From: Treponema sp.
GTDB taxonomy: Bacteria > Spirochaetota > Spirochaetia > Treponematales > Treponemataceae
DNA length: 15,501 nucleotides
Assembly: GCA_017613485.1 (NCBI GenBank)
Contig: JAGADS010000190.1
Location: 1 to 15,501 of the forward strand
Direction of reading: 5' to 3'
Numbering within the stretch: position 1 is the first letter of the stretch; every line of letters starts with the position of its first letter. Below are positions 1 to 7,362 of this stretch, piece by piece. A model generated the notes under the pieces. That model did not search any database. It was not told where the DNA came from and was given only the letters and a program-made list of their open reading frames with translations. Position numbers and translations under genes: made by a program.

Positions 1-648
1 ATACTCGTATATCGTCTTCTCCTGGTTCTGCTCTACCAGGGCCTCCAGGGCGGACTGGTCCAGGATGGTGCACAGCTTCTCTGCCTGCTCCCTGGTAAGG
101 TATATCTCCTCGTAGGGGGTGTAAAGGTCGTGGCTGTCCTTGCAGAGCTTTGTGGGGAAACGCAGTACCAGATACGGCTTCTCGTCCACGAAGAGATAGT
201 TCACGTACATCGGGACATTCTCTGCTCCGTTGATGGGGCCTGACACTCCGAACCACAGGTCAACGAGGCTTACACCGTAGGCATTCTTGGCGGTGGCCTT
301 CTGAACTACAAGGTTCTTCTCGTCCCAGTCTTTTGCGAACTGGATTGTTGAGTCTATGATGGTCTGGCGGGCATGCTGCGGCATTATTATGCAGTATGCG
401 TTGACACCCGAGCGGTAGTGAAGCTCAACGCGGTTACGGCGGGGAATGAGGGCAAGCTTCTGTGCCCTATAAAGCTTCAGCTTGGTCAGGAGCTTCCCGT
501 AGAATGACGGCTGCTCCAGATCAAAGGGAGGAATGTCCGCAAGGAAATCTGGATACGGGTTGTCTATCGTTACCCGGCTTGATGATGCGCAGGAAAGCAT
601 GAAAAGCGACAGGATTACCAGTACAGCCGTTATTATTCTCTTGGACAT
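1..648 (-). CDS. putative lipoprotein, 3' end outside window
   Basis: An open frame starts at ATG 648 and stays open to the left edge, giving 216 visible codons and no stop. It has a good ribosome binding site (AAAGGAG, about 6 bases before the ATG). The N-terminus is a lipoprotein signal: basic MSKR, a hydrophobic core of about 13 residues, then a lipobox reading FMLSC with the lipidated Cys at residue 20, followed by a Ser-rich linker. The mature part is mixed polar/hydrophobic with no membrane segment, for example SGVNAYCIIMPQHARQTIID and DLWFGVSGPINGAENVP. I do not recognise the family. It is probably a periplasmic or outer-membrane-anchored protein. The Msp-like gene lies upstream on the same strand, 321 bp away behind a terminator, so this is probably a separate transcription unit. 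No convincing promoter was found; the inverted-repeat segment lies where one would be expected. Confidence 0.8.
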   Translation of the reverse strand, partial: MSKRIITAVLVILSLFMLSCASSSRVTIDNPYPDFLADIPPFDLEQPSFYGKLLTKLKLYRAQKLALIPRRNRVELHYRSGVNAYCIIMPQHARQTIIDSTIQFAKDWDEKNLVVQKATAKNAYGVSLVDLWFGVSGPINGAENVPMYVNYLFVDEKPYLVLRFPTKLCKDSHDLYTPYEEIYLTREQAEKLCTILDQSALEALVEQNQEKTIYEY

Positions 649-665
649 ATAAAACTCCTTTGATT

Positions 666-844
666 GTCACACGGATTCGAAAAATCTTACGATTTTTCTT
701 TAAAATTTGGACAATCTTTTGTTCATAACTCAAATCTTAAGTTTAATCTGCTGAAAGAAAAGCCTGCAAAAAGAAGCATTGCAAGAGAATAAAAAGACAA
801 TTCAACAGTCAGAAATTGCGTTAGCAATTTCGAATCCGTGTGAC
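666..844. repeat. 179-bp segment bounded by 17-bp perfect inverted repeats
   Basis: GTCACACGGATTCGAAA at 666-682 is repeated exactly in inverse at 828-844. Each end also carries its own small hairpin just inside the repeat: AAAAATC-ttac-GATTTTT at 680-697, and an 8-bp stem around AAATTGC-gtta-GCAATTT at 812-831. The ~115 bp between are AT-rich and have no credible gene. The layout fits a small non-autonomous repeat (MITE-like) or two half-copies of a dispersed palindrome. It fills most of the gap upstream of the lipoprotein gene (648), so it may contribute to that gene's leader. No flanking target-site duplication is obvious. Confidence 0.6.
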
Positions 845-901
845 TTTTCTTTCTCAATACTTTTTCAGTAGGCTCTATTTATAATCATATAACAAACAAA
901 A

Positions 902-925
902 GGGCTGCCCTGTTACAGACAGCCC
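902..925. terminator. Rho-independent terminator, probably bidirectional
   Basis: GGGCTG (902-907) pairs with CAGCCC (920-925), with a further inner CTGT/ACAG pairing. On the minus strand the hairpin is followed by TTTTGTTTGTT, and on the plus strand by GTTTTCT. It begins 45 bp beyond the stop codon of the Msp-like gene and is well placed to end that transcript. Confidence 0.8.
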
Positions 926-969
926 GTTTTCTAGTCATGCTAGATGCTTGTATTCAAGCTCGCTTGGGA

Positions 970-2529
970 TTACAGAGAAACCTTTACGAATACGTTGAAT
1001 GTACCAGCCTTTTTTGCAGCCTTGAGGTTGCGTGACTGATAGTATGCACCGAATGTTGTGTTCTCGATGAGACCAGAGATGTCAACACCAGCCTTGAAGT
1101 TAAGAAGACCCTTGTTTGCTGCATCGCTTGACTTGTCAGCAGCAGCTACATCTGTGTAGGCGCCGTTGTCTGTGTTCTTCTTAGAGATGGCAGGAAGTGA
1201 TGTTCCACCGTCAACATTTGCAAAGCGGAATCCAGCCTTTGGAGTTACCTTGATTGAATCACCAACAGCAAGCTCATAAGATACGCCAGCTGCTACACCG
1301 AATGTCGGATCTGTGTCCTTAATAATATTGATGTCTCCAAGAACAGCGGCCTTAAGTCCAGGAACGATGTCTCCTGAGTAGAATGCAGGAACGATTTCAA
1401 ACTTCTTACCGGTAACACCGTCTGCAACTGGCATAATCATTGCTACGCTGACACCAGGAATTACCTTCTTTGTTTCGTCATCGCTGTCAAGGTAGTATAC
1501 GCCTGGGTTTGCATCAGCCTGATCGCCCCATCCGAATACAACGCTTGCTCCGATGTTTCCACCGAAGTCTCCATCTCCAAGCTTTGAACCTGCGAAAGCT
1601 ACAGTCGGCTTTACATAGAGGTCATCACTGATTCCAAGTTTGTATCCTGCAGATGCAGAGATTCCGAGGTTCTTCTCCTCGAATGCATAGCTTACGCCAG
1701 CCTTGACTCCGAGTCCTGGAACGAATGCGTTTGTATCCTTGAGCTCTACTTCTGCCTTAAGACCATAGTGGTTGTTATAGTAATCAGTACCAGTAGCACC
1801 TGTTCCACCCCATTCTTCTGTTCTAAGAATCACATAACCCTTGGCTGCTGTTCCTTTTGTTACATAAGGAATCTCATCTGTTGATGGATCGCTGTCATCA
1901 TCAAAAGTAGCGATTGTTGTTCCCTTGTCATCAGCTACTTCCCACCAAACATAACCACTAGAAATCTCCTTGATTTCATAAACCTTCTTTATAGTTCCTG
2001 ATGAACCGAAAGCTGCATTTGGAGTTGAGCGGAAGTCAACTGCGATGCCGAAGTCATCTGTACCATAGCCTGCTACGAGACCCTGTGAAACATCCTTCTG
2101 TCCTACGTTTGAAAGACCAAGGCGTGCATCCTTTGAGTCAGCGAAAACTGCGCTCGGAAGCTTTAACTCGCCAGTCTGGATTCCTCCGTCTTTAAGACCG
2201 ATGTAGAGGTCACCGATGTGGAGCTTTGCAACGTCTACAGATACTTTTCCGCCGTCAAATCCACCTGTCTCATTTTTTTCACTCTTATACTTGACATCTC
2301 CGTCAACCTTTACGCCGAGCTCTGCCCAGACGCCTTCGCCTTCTGTTGACTTTGTTCCAGCCTTTGCAAATGTTACCTCAACTTTTGCACTGGCTTCATT
2401 CTTGAATCCTGTTTTACCGTCGTCAAGGTCAACACCCCATGTCAACTGCTCGCTGCCGCTTACTGCGATGGACATTTCATCAGCTGTAGGTTCATCGGCC
2501 ATAGCTGCAGCAGCAACCATTGCTGCCAT
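970..2529 (-). CDS. Msp/Tpr-family major outer sheath protein (5' end probably damaged)
   Basis: This is a 519-residue outer-membrane protein of the treponemal Msp/Tpr type. The N-terminal half opens with an acidic segment, a GSEQLTWGVDLDDGKTGFKN motif, then GEGVWAELGVKV. This resembles the Msp/Tpr pattern of a 'W-G-(I/V)-D' strand followed by 'GEG.(Y/W)AE'. Alternating beta-strand-like segments follow, and the C-terminus ends ENTTFGAYYQSRNL...NVFVKVSL, with a terminal hydrophobic residue as in barrel proteins. Family members act as porins, adhesins and variable antigens. The signal peptide is odd: the reading frame gives only MAAMVAAAAMA before DEP, with no basic n-region. There is no Shine-Dalgarno, and an in-frame TAA lies 18 bases upstream of the ATG. 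The preceding bases read in another frame give LSLFSAT, which looks like a lost hydrophobic core. Family confidence is high; functionality is uncertain. Confidence 0.8.
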   Translation of the reverse strand: MAAMVAAAAMADEPTADEMSIAVSGSEQLTWGVDLDDGKTGFKNEASAKVEVTFAKAGTKSTEGEGVWAELGVKVDGDVKYKSEKNETGGFDGGKVSVDVAKLHIGDLYIGLKDGGIQTGELKLPSAVFADSKDARLGLSNVGQKDVSQGLVAGYGTDDFGIAVDFRSTPNAAFGSSGTIKKVYEIKEISSGYVWWEVADDKGTTIATFDDDSDPSTDEIPYVTKGTAAKGYVILRTEEWGGTGATGTDYYNNHYGLKAEVELKDTNAFVPGLGVKAGVSYAFEEKNLGISASAGYKLGISDDLYVKPTVAFAGSKLGDGDFGGNIGASVVFGWGDQADANPGVYYLDSDDETKKVIPGVSVAMIMPVADGVTGKKFEIVPAFYSGDIVPGLKAAVLGDINIIKDTDPTFGVAAGVSYELAVGDSIKVTPKAGFRFANVDGGTSLPAISKKNTDNGAYTDVAAADKSSDAANKGLLNFKAGVDISGLIENTTFGAYYQSRNLKAAKKAGTFNVFVKVSL

Positions 2530-2549
2530 CGGTAGCTGAAAATAGGCTT

Positions 2550-2591
2550 AAAAAAAAGACGCCGTCAAATCCTTGTTGAAATGCCAGCGTC
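2550..2591 (-). terminator. Rho-independent terminator just before the Msp-like gene
   Basis: Read on the minus strand, GACGCTG (2591-2585) pairs with CGGCGTC (2564-2558), including one T-G wobble, and a run of eight T (2557-2550) follows. It sits about 165 bp after the pheS stop and only 20 bp before the ATG at 2529. It most likely ends the tatD-pheS transcript and leaves almost no room for a separate promoter for the next gene. Confidence 0.7.
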
Positions 2592-2743
2592 ATTGTCAGA
2601 TTTTATTGTTATGTAATTATCGAAGTTGATTGTTTGTCATTGTCGGACTTGATCCGACAATCTCTATCTATTCTTTCATGAAGACAAAAGATTGCCGGGT
2701 CTACTTGCAGCAAAGCTTCAAGCAGCCCGGCAATGACAATCTT
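2589..2743. repeat. cluster of REP-like palindromes
   Basis: This gap between pheS and the Msp-like gene holds related palindromes sharing GTCATTG and (A)GATTG motifs. A perfect 9-bp stem, ATTGTCGGA-cttga-TCCGACAAT, lies at 2639-2661. A longer one at 2691-2734 has ATTGCCGGG/CCCGGCAAT as its outer stem and CTACTTG/CAAGCAG as its inner stem. A partial GTCATTGTCAGATT lies at 2589-2602. The 2691-2734 stem is fully paired only as minus-strand RNA: an A-C mismatch on the plus strand becomes G-U. It may also protect or end the pheS mRNA. No gene is visible here. Confidence 0.7.
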
Positions 2744-2757
2744 TATAAAATTCAAAA

Positions 2758-4317
2758 CTAGAATTTTGCCTTTCTTAGCCTTACGCGCTCTATGTCCTCG
2801 CAGAAAAGCTCACGCAGGTCGTTCAGGCCCAAAGCCATAAGTGCCATGCGGTCGATTCCGATTCCCCATGCGGCTACAGGAACATCAACGCCCATTGCCT
2901 TTGTTACCTCTGGACGGAATATGCCTGATCCGCCAAGCTCAAACCAACCCAGTTTCGGATGCTTTATGTGCACCTCGATGGATGGCTCTGTAAAGGGGAA
3001 ATAGCCTGGAACATATTTGACCTCTGTTGCACCTGCAATCTCTACTGCAAACATGCGCAAAAATCCCAGGAGTGTACGGAGGTTTACGTTTTCACCAAGA
3101 ACGATGCCTTCTGTCTGATAGAAGTCGCTCAAGTGGGTTGCGTCTACCTTGTCGTAGCGGAAACAGCGTGCGATACCAAAGTATTTTCCAGGAATCTCTG
3201 CCTTGTGCAGCTGATGTGCGCTCAAAACAGTGCCCTGACTTCGCATGATAAGGCGGCGTGTAAACTCATTGTCGAACTCGTAGTTCCAGCCACGGCTGCC
3301 TGTATTGCCACCGTTTTTATGGACGTTTGCGACGTTAGTCAAATATGGTTCTTCTATAAAATTTGCATGCGTCGGATTCTTGATGCGGTAAACATCGTGA
3401 ATGTCACGTGCGGCATGAAACTGCGGCATGAAAAGTGCATCACCGTTCCAGAATTCAGTTTCCACAAGGGGACCGTCAAATTCCTGAAATCCCAGTGCAC
3501 AGAGCTTGTCCTTTACGCTCTCCAGGAACTGAACGTAAGGATTCGTGCGGCCCGGAATGATGCGTGCCGGTGGAATTGAAATGTTATATCCGCGGAAAGT
3601 TCCCTTTCGCCAGTCACCATTTGCAAGCATGGATGGAGTAAGCTCTCCGATTTCGTTTCCTGTAACGCCGGCAGATTTCAATTCCTGTGCAACAAGATCA
3701 GAATCGCCTGTAAGCTGATATGTTACTGTTTCGCGTTCAATAGTCTTAAAGGGAGTCTCTGAAATACCGCGCTTTTTGGTAAGACCCTGCATGATCTGGG
3801 ATTCCAACTGAGAAAGCTCGGTGGATTCGATAGTGCCGTTTTCTTTTTTCAATGCACGTGTAATCAGGTTTTTTGCCTGCTCAATGCGGGGTGGAAGAGG
3901 AGTTCCAGTGCATTCAGCTTTTGCACCTGCACCCATCGAAAGAACGCCTTCTTTTTTAAGGCTTCCGAATGCAGAGCCTACGTCCTTTGATTCAATTCCA
4001 AGGGCATCGGCGATTTCCTGCATTGTGTGAGGTCCCTTTTCTTTAAGGAAAGCTACAATACGTTCTTCCGCACTACCTTCTTTTGCAACCTTGCGGCCAA
4101 AATCAGTAAGCTCGTAGAAGACATGTGGAACACGTTCTACTTCCGTGAGGAGATTTTTACCGGACAGCCAGCTGAACGCCTGATTTGAATGGCCCTCTTT
4201 GTAGCCAAGTTCCTTTTGCAGACGTTCAGATGTAAGCCTGTCATTTTTTTTATAATTCAACAGCACCTTTATCTCAAGCGGGTGCAGATTCTTTAATAGA
4301 GTTTTTGTATCTGTCAA
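2758..4317 (-). CDS. pheS: phenylalanyl-tRNA synthetase alpha subunit, archaeal/eukaryotic type
   Basis: Catalytic alpha subunit of PheRS, which charges tRNA-Phe with phenylalanine in the cytoplasm. At 519 residues it is much longer than the typical bacterial PheS (~330-350) and fits the archaeal/eukaryotic form. N-terminal winged-helix domains (about 10-135) precede the class II core. Motif 1 lies near 276-300 (GFQEFDGPLVETEFWN). Motif 2 is at 381-404 (ARCFRYDKVDATHLSDFYQT). Motif 3 is at 485-497 (GIGIDRMALMALG). The start is TTG at 4317: an in-frame TAA lies one codon upstream of it, and no nearby ATG would keep the N-terminal helix. It is the last gene of the long minus operon, 25 bp after the 139-residue gene. 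pheT is not adjacent, unlike the pheST operon of many bacteria. Confidence 0.96.
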   Translation of the reverse strand: MTDTKTLLKNLHPLEIKVLLNYKKNDRLTSERLQKELGYKEGHSNQAFSWLSGKNLLTEVERVPHVFYELTDFGRKVAKEGSAEERIVAFLKEKGPHTMQEIADALGIESKDVGSAFGSLKKEGVLSMGAGAKAECTGTPLPPRIEQAKNLITRALKKENGTIESTELSQLESQIMQGLTKKRGISETPFKTIERETVTYQLTGDSDLVAQELKSAGVTGNEIGELTPSMLANGDWRKGTFRGYNISIPPARIIPGRTNPYVQFLESVKDKLCALGFQEFDGPLVETEFWNGDALFMPQFHAARDIHDVYRIKNPTHANFIEEPYLTNVANVHKNGGNTGSRGWNYEFDNEFTRRLIMRSQGTVLSAHQLHKAEIPGKYFGIARCFRYDKVDATHLSDFYQTEGIVLGENVNLRTLLGFLRMFAVEIAGATEVKYVPGYFPFTEPSIEVHIKHPKLGWFELGGSGIFRPEVTKAMGVDVPVAAWGIGIDRMALMALGLNDLRELFCEDIERVRLRKAKF

Positions 4318-4342
4318 TTTTTATATACCAACCCAGAATTTA

Positions 4343-4762
4343 TTAGCGATTGTCAAAGCGAACCCATCTTCTGTAGGAAGCCATCCTTATGTCGCGTGAA
4401 TCCTTGAAGTAGCGGGTTCTGTCCTTGCGTACAAGAGAAGGCTTCTTTGTGAACTGGTTCTCGAGTGTGAATTCCTCAAGAATTGCATCGATGGTGTTCA
4501 TTGCCTCTCCCTGATCAAAGCTTGCGGCCATACAGGTATAGTTGATGATTACTTCACCTGTAAGAGGTGTGTATTCAAGATCAAGTGTAACCATTGATGC
4601 AGTGGGATGGAATTCTGCATACTTGTCCTCGATCTGACGTACCTGGGTAGAAATGTCTACCTTGGGGTTCTTGTCCTCTTCGACACTAGTCGGAGTTGTC
4701 TGGGCAGTTGTTACAGCTGCTGCCAGTAAGGCACATGCACATAGGGTAAATATTTTCTTCAT
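4343..4762 (-). CDS. small exported protein of unknown function
   Basis: 139 residues with a clear Sec signal peptide: MKKIF, a hydrophobic core through residue ~18, and a likely cut at TTAQ-TTP near residue 21. The mature part (~118 residues) is polar, has no further membrane segment and ends in a basic stretch (SYRRWVRFDNR). One segment looks beta-rich (MVTLDLEYTPLTGEVIINYT). I do not recognise a family. The ribosome binding site is very strong (AGGAGGAG, ~6 bases before the ATG), so this may be the best translated gene of the operon. It follows the 262-residue exported protein gene by 25 bp and precedes pheS by 25 bp. Location is inferred to be the periplasm. The two exported neighbours may work together, but this is a guess from context. 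Confidence 0.8.
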   Translation of the reverse strand: MKKIFTLCACALLAAAVTTAQTTPTSVEEDKNPKVDISTQVRQIEDKYAEFHPTASMVTLDLEYTPLTGEVIINYTCMAASFDQGEAMNTIDAILEEFTLENQFTKKPSLVRKDRTRYFKDSRDIRMASYRRWVRFDNR

Positions 4763-4787
4763 AATATTCTCCTCCTGGAAAAAGAAT

Positions 4788-5576
4788 TCAATAGTAACTG
4801 TATGATACTATTTTATCAGTTTCTAGAAAAAAATCAAGGTCAACTACATAGTTGCCGTCTTTTATATAAACCCTTGGTTCCTGAATCAGCAACGCCGTAC
4901 CAGAAATCTCTTTGGGTTTGTTTTTAACTTTTGTGCGCCAGTATTCCCTGACTGCATTCTTAAGGGCCTGTGCGCAAGCCTCCTGAATGCCTTCAAATCC
5001 CTTCTCTACCGGAGCTGAGCCATGCCCCTTTACCTTAGGATTTGTTATGGTCTTCCAACGCCGGAAAGAAAGCTGCTGCTCTGCACTTCTCTCACATTCA
5101 ACCCAGCATAAAAGCCTTCCGTCCTCTGCCCTTGGAAGCGGTTCCTTGTAAACCACCGGATTAACACTCTGATCCAGTTCCCGTATCCTGCCGAACTCAA
5201 AATACTCATCAACCTGACGTGTCTTGTCGTAAGGAACATAGTCAAATGTCCAGCCGTGAATCATTCCTTCCATAAGAAAAGGAGCGATTTCCCTTGCACG
5301 TGCAATGGCATAGGCAAAAATCGTCGCATCACGGTTCTCGGTTTCCAGTGTCTCGTTCAGCCTCTCCTGAATCTTCTCTGCCTCAATCGTTGTGGAATCC
5401 TCTGTTTCCTCATCAAAATGACCTGGAAAAGCATCCATCTCCGACCATATCTGAATACGGATTTTTCTTGACTGGTTAATCTGCTGTGAGAAAGCAGGAC
5501 TTACAGCAAGCAAGACCGATACAAGCGTAATAAAGAGAATCCTGATGTTCACCGTCGTCTGTAAGCGTCTATCCAT
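4788..5576 (-). CDS. exported protein of unknown function downstream of rhomboid gene
   Basis: 262 residues from ATG 5576. The N-terminus is a Sec signal peptide (NIRILFITLVSVLLAVSPAFS, cut before QQ near residue 31). The mature part is polar, with an acidic helical stretch (EETEDSTTIEAEKIQERLNE), a central FDYVPYD...EYFEFGRIREL region, and a C-terminal strand-rich end (VYIKDGNYVVDLDFFLETDK). No cysteine lipobox is present. Not a family I recognise. The ATG lies inside the end of the rhomboid gene (28-bp overlap) with AAAGG directly against it. A GTG at 5552 would instead overlap the rhomboid stop as GTGA, leaving MNIRILF as the signal n-region; either start gives the same mature protein. It is probably periplasmic and translationally coupled to the rhomboid gene. 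Confidence 0.8.
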   Translation of the reverse strand: MDRRLQTTVNIRILFITLVSVLLAVSPAFSQQINQSRKIRIQIWSEMDAFPGHFDEETEDSTTIEAEKIQERLNETLETENRDATIFAYAIARAREIAPFLMEGMIHGWTFDYVPYDKTRQVDEYFEFGRIRELDQSVNPVVYKEPLPRAEDGRLLCWVECERSAEQQLSFRRWKTITNPKVKGHGSAPVEKGFEGIQEACAQALKNAVREYWRTKVKNKPKEISGTALLIQEPRVYIKDGNYVVDLDFFLETDKIVSYSYY

Positions 5577-6220
5577 ACCTTTACCGGGTGTATCCCCATC
5601 CGTATTACAAGATAAAGCCAGCCCAAAAGAAGTCCAAGAAGATGCGCGTAATGTGCCGTGTTGGACACTGATGAGAACTGACTCACTAATTCTATAACAA
5701 AGTAAATGATGATAAGTAACGGAGCAGGAACAGGAAGTATGCCCCAGATGAAGATTTTTGCCCTCGGAAATATAACCGAATAGACAAGAAGCAGGGTATA
5801 GATGGCACCGCTTGCCCCAATCAGATTATAATGATAGAAGATTATCATCTGGTAATACTCACCGCCCAGATAAACAGAAAGACCGTAAAAGAAAGCTACA
5901 GAGATAAGTCCTATCAGAATGCCGCACAGAAAATACATCAAAAGGAATTCCCTGGTGCCGATTGCCTTTTCAGTTGGTGTTCCAAAGAAAAGCAAGGTCA
6001 GCATGTTGAACAGAATGTGTGTAATGCTTCCGTGCGTGAACATATACGTTACAGGCTGCCATAAGAAGTGCCCGTTGAACAGTCCGTTGGGGCTTATTCC
6101 CAAAAGAGAGGTTAACCCGGGACGAAAAACAGTCAGGATATATATAAGGACATTTATTCCTATGATGTAAAGCGTTGCGTTGTAGTATGAATATTTGAAT
6201 GGCCTGCGGATTGGATTCAT
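5549..6220 (-). CDS. rhomboid family intramembrane serine protease
   Basis: 223 residues, about six membrane segments. Rhomboids cut single-pass membrane proteins inside the bilayer using a Ser-His dyad. The signature is complete: HGSITHILFNMLTLLFFG at 63-80 (His and Asn of the oxyanion region), GASG with the nucleophile Ser137, and AHLLGLLLGW with the catalytic His193 in the last membrane helix. The N-terminus is short and cytoplasmic (MNPIRRPFKY) with no extra domain, so this is the minimal bacterial form. The ATG lies 2 bases after the stop of the diguanylate cyclase gene (TGAATATG), pointing to translational coupling. The substrate is unknown. The next two genes encode exported proteins, but their signal peptides look like ordinary Sec signals and are not obvious rhomboid substrates. 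Confidence 0.93.
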   Translation of the reverse strand: MNPIRRPFKYSYYNATLYIIGINVLIYILTVFRPGLTSLLGISPNGLFNGHFLWQPVTYMFTHGSITHILFNMLTLLFFGTPTEKAIGTREFLLMYFLCGILIGLISVAFFYGLSVYLGGEYYQMIIFYHYNLIGASGAIYTLLLVYSVIFPRAKIFIWGILPVPAPLLIIIYFVIELVSQFSSVSNTAHYAHLLGLLLGWLYLVIRMGIHPVKVWIDAYRRR

Positions 6221-6222
6221 AT

Positions 6223-7362
6223 TCAGGCTTCTTTGGATTTTCCCTTGGAATCCAGAACCTTGGAGTCTGCGTAAGTAATGCAGTTTCTTCCGTTGCGCTT
6301 GGAGAAATACAGGGCCTGATCCGCCTGATCAACCAGAACTTTTGCTGATACAGCTGGATTCTGCTCAACGTCGAACAGGGCAACTCCGCCGGAAATCGTT
6401 ACGTTCATGTGCTGTCCCTGATAGAAGAAATCATGGGATGCTATGTTTTTGCGTATGCGTTCGGCCACAGCCATTGCATTTCTCTTGTTGGTCTTGTTCA
6501 AAAGAACGGTAAATTCCTCGCCTCCGTATCTTGATGCCATGTCTGCTGAGCGTATGCTTTTCTTGATTATCTGAGCAACTTCCTGAAGAACATAGTCACC
6601 ACATGCATGTCCGTATGTGTCATTGAATTTCTTGAAGAAGTCTATGTCGAACATCATTACCGCAAGGCTCTGTCCGTTGTTTGCCGCCTCATCAAGCTTG
6701 TCCGTGAGCACGTTGAAGAAATAATGCTTGAGCTTGAGGTGGGTCATCATGTCGGTTGAAGACTGCTCAACCAGGGAAGCGTTGTTTACTGCAATGGCAG
6801 CAAGGGATGCCATGGTGTAGATTTCTTTCTTCTCGTATGGAGTATAGCCAGCATCGTTGTCGCCGGTGGAAATGCGCTCACCCAGGAAAAGAAGACCATT
6901 CAAATGGTTCTTTAGAATAAGCGGAACGATAAGCGTAGGTTTCAGGGATTCCAAAATCTTAAGCTCTGGATTTGAACCAAGCTGTTTTTTTAGCTCGTCC
7001 AGTGTGAGGACTGTGTTCTGTGCGGTAAAATGAGCCACCAGCTTTGAATCAACCGGTATCGTGTAGTTAATGGATGCATCAACCTCAAATCCGTTGTAGT
7101 TGTTTCCAAGCAAAAGTTCCTGGCTGTCTGCTGAATTTAATATGAAGACACCTGCACCGAGACACCTCATCTGTGCCATTGTAATGTAAAGGATGGACTC
7201 AATAAGGGTATGAAGCTCCAGAGTAGTACAGAGAGAGCGTGAAATTTCCAGAAGCTGCTGCAGGTCATAGATCTGCTTCTCGTATTCTTCCGGTGTCTTC
7301 ACTGGTTCTGAGAAATCTTTAACTGTCTTCTGTTCCTCTTCGGACTTCTTTTTCCGGCTCAT
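6223..7362 (-). CDS. GAF-GGDEF diguanylate cyclase
   Basis: 379 residues, predicted soluble and cytoplasmic. It makes cyclic di-GMP from two GTP. After a charged N-terminus and a short helix (about 25-50), a GAF-like sensor domain spans roughly 35-197 (RCLGAGVFILN, TLIVPLILKNHLNGLLFLGE). The GGDEF domain follows at about 203-365. The active-site motif is GGEEF at 280-284, the metal-binding Asp is in MMFDIDFFKKFNDTYGH (Asp239), and the inhibitory site RxxD is present as RSAD at 271-274, five residues before GGEEF. The enzyme should therefore be active and product-inhibited. No membrane helix and no EAL domain. Its ATG directly abuts the TAA of the DUF5312-like gene, and the rhomboid gene follows 2 bp downstream. 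The GAF ligand cannot be told from sequence. Confidence 0.95.
   Translation of the reverse strand: MSRKKKSEEEQKTVKDFSEPVKTPEEYEKQIYDLQQLLEISRSLCTTLELHTLIESILYITMAQMRCLGAGVFILNSADSQELLLGNNYNGFEVDASINYTIPVDSKLVAHFTAQNTVLTLDELKKQLGSNPELKILESLKPTLIVPLILKNHLNGLLFLGERISTGDNDAGYTPYEKKEIYTMASLAAIAVNNASLVEQSSTDMMTHLKLKHYFFNVLTDKLDEAANNGQSLAVMMFDIDFFKKFNDTYGHACGDYVLQEVAQIIKKSIRSADMASRYGGEEFTVLLNKTNKRNAMAVAERIRKNIASHDFFYQGQHMNVTISGGVALFDVEQNPAVSAKVLVDQADQALYFSKRNGRNCITYADSKVLDSKGKSKEA

Noticed and set aside
521..733. 70-codon minus-strand frame overlapping the lipoprotein start
   Set aside because: It runs out of frame through the lipoprotein signal region and the inverted repeat, and has no ribosome site or family character.
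666..844. tRNA-like features: TTCGAATCC and a 7-bp GTCACAC/GTGTGAC pairing like a T-loop and acceptor stem
   Set aside because: The paired ends are 179 bp apart, no D or anticodon arm can be found between them, and the T-arm stem does not form. The similarity comes from the inverted repeat.
2548..2557. Phase variation of the Msp-like gene through the run of eight T
   Set aside because: The TAA formed by the last T and the following AA stays in the Msp frame whatever the length of the run, so no change in tract length can join an upstream start to the coding frame.
2959..3579. 206-codon open frame on the plus strand inside pheS
   Set aside because: It lies fully opposite a conserved gene, has a cysteine- and valine-rich random composition and no ribosome binding site; it is an antisense shadow.
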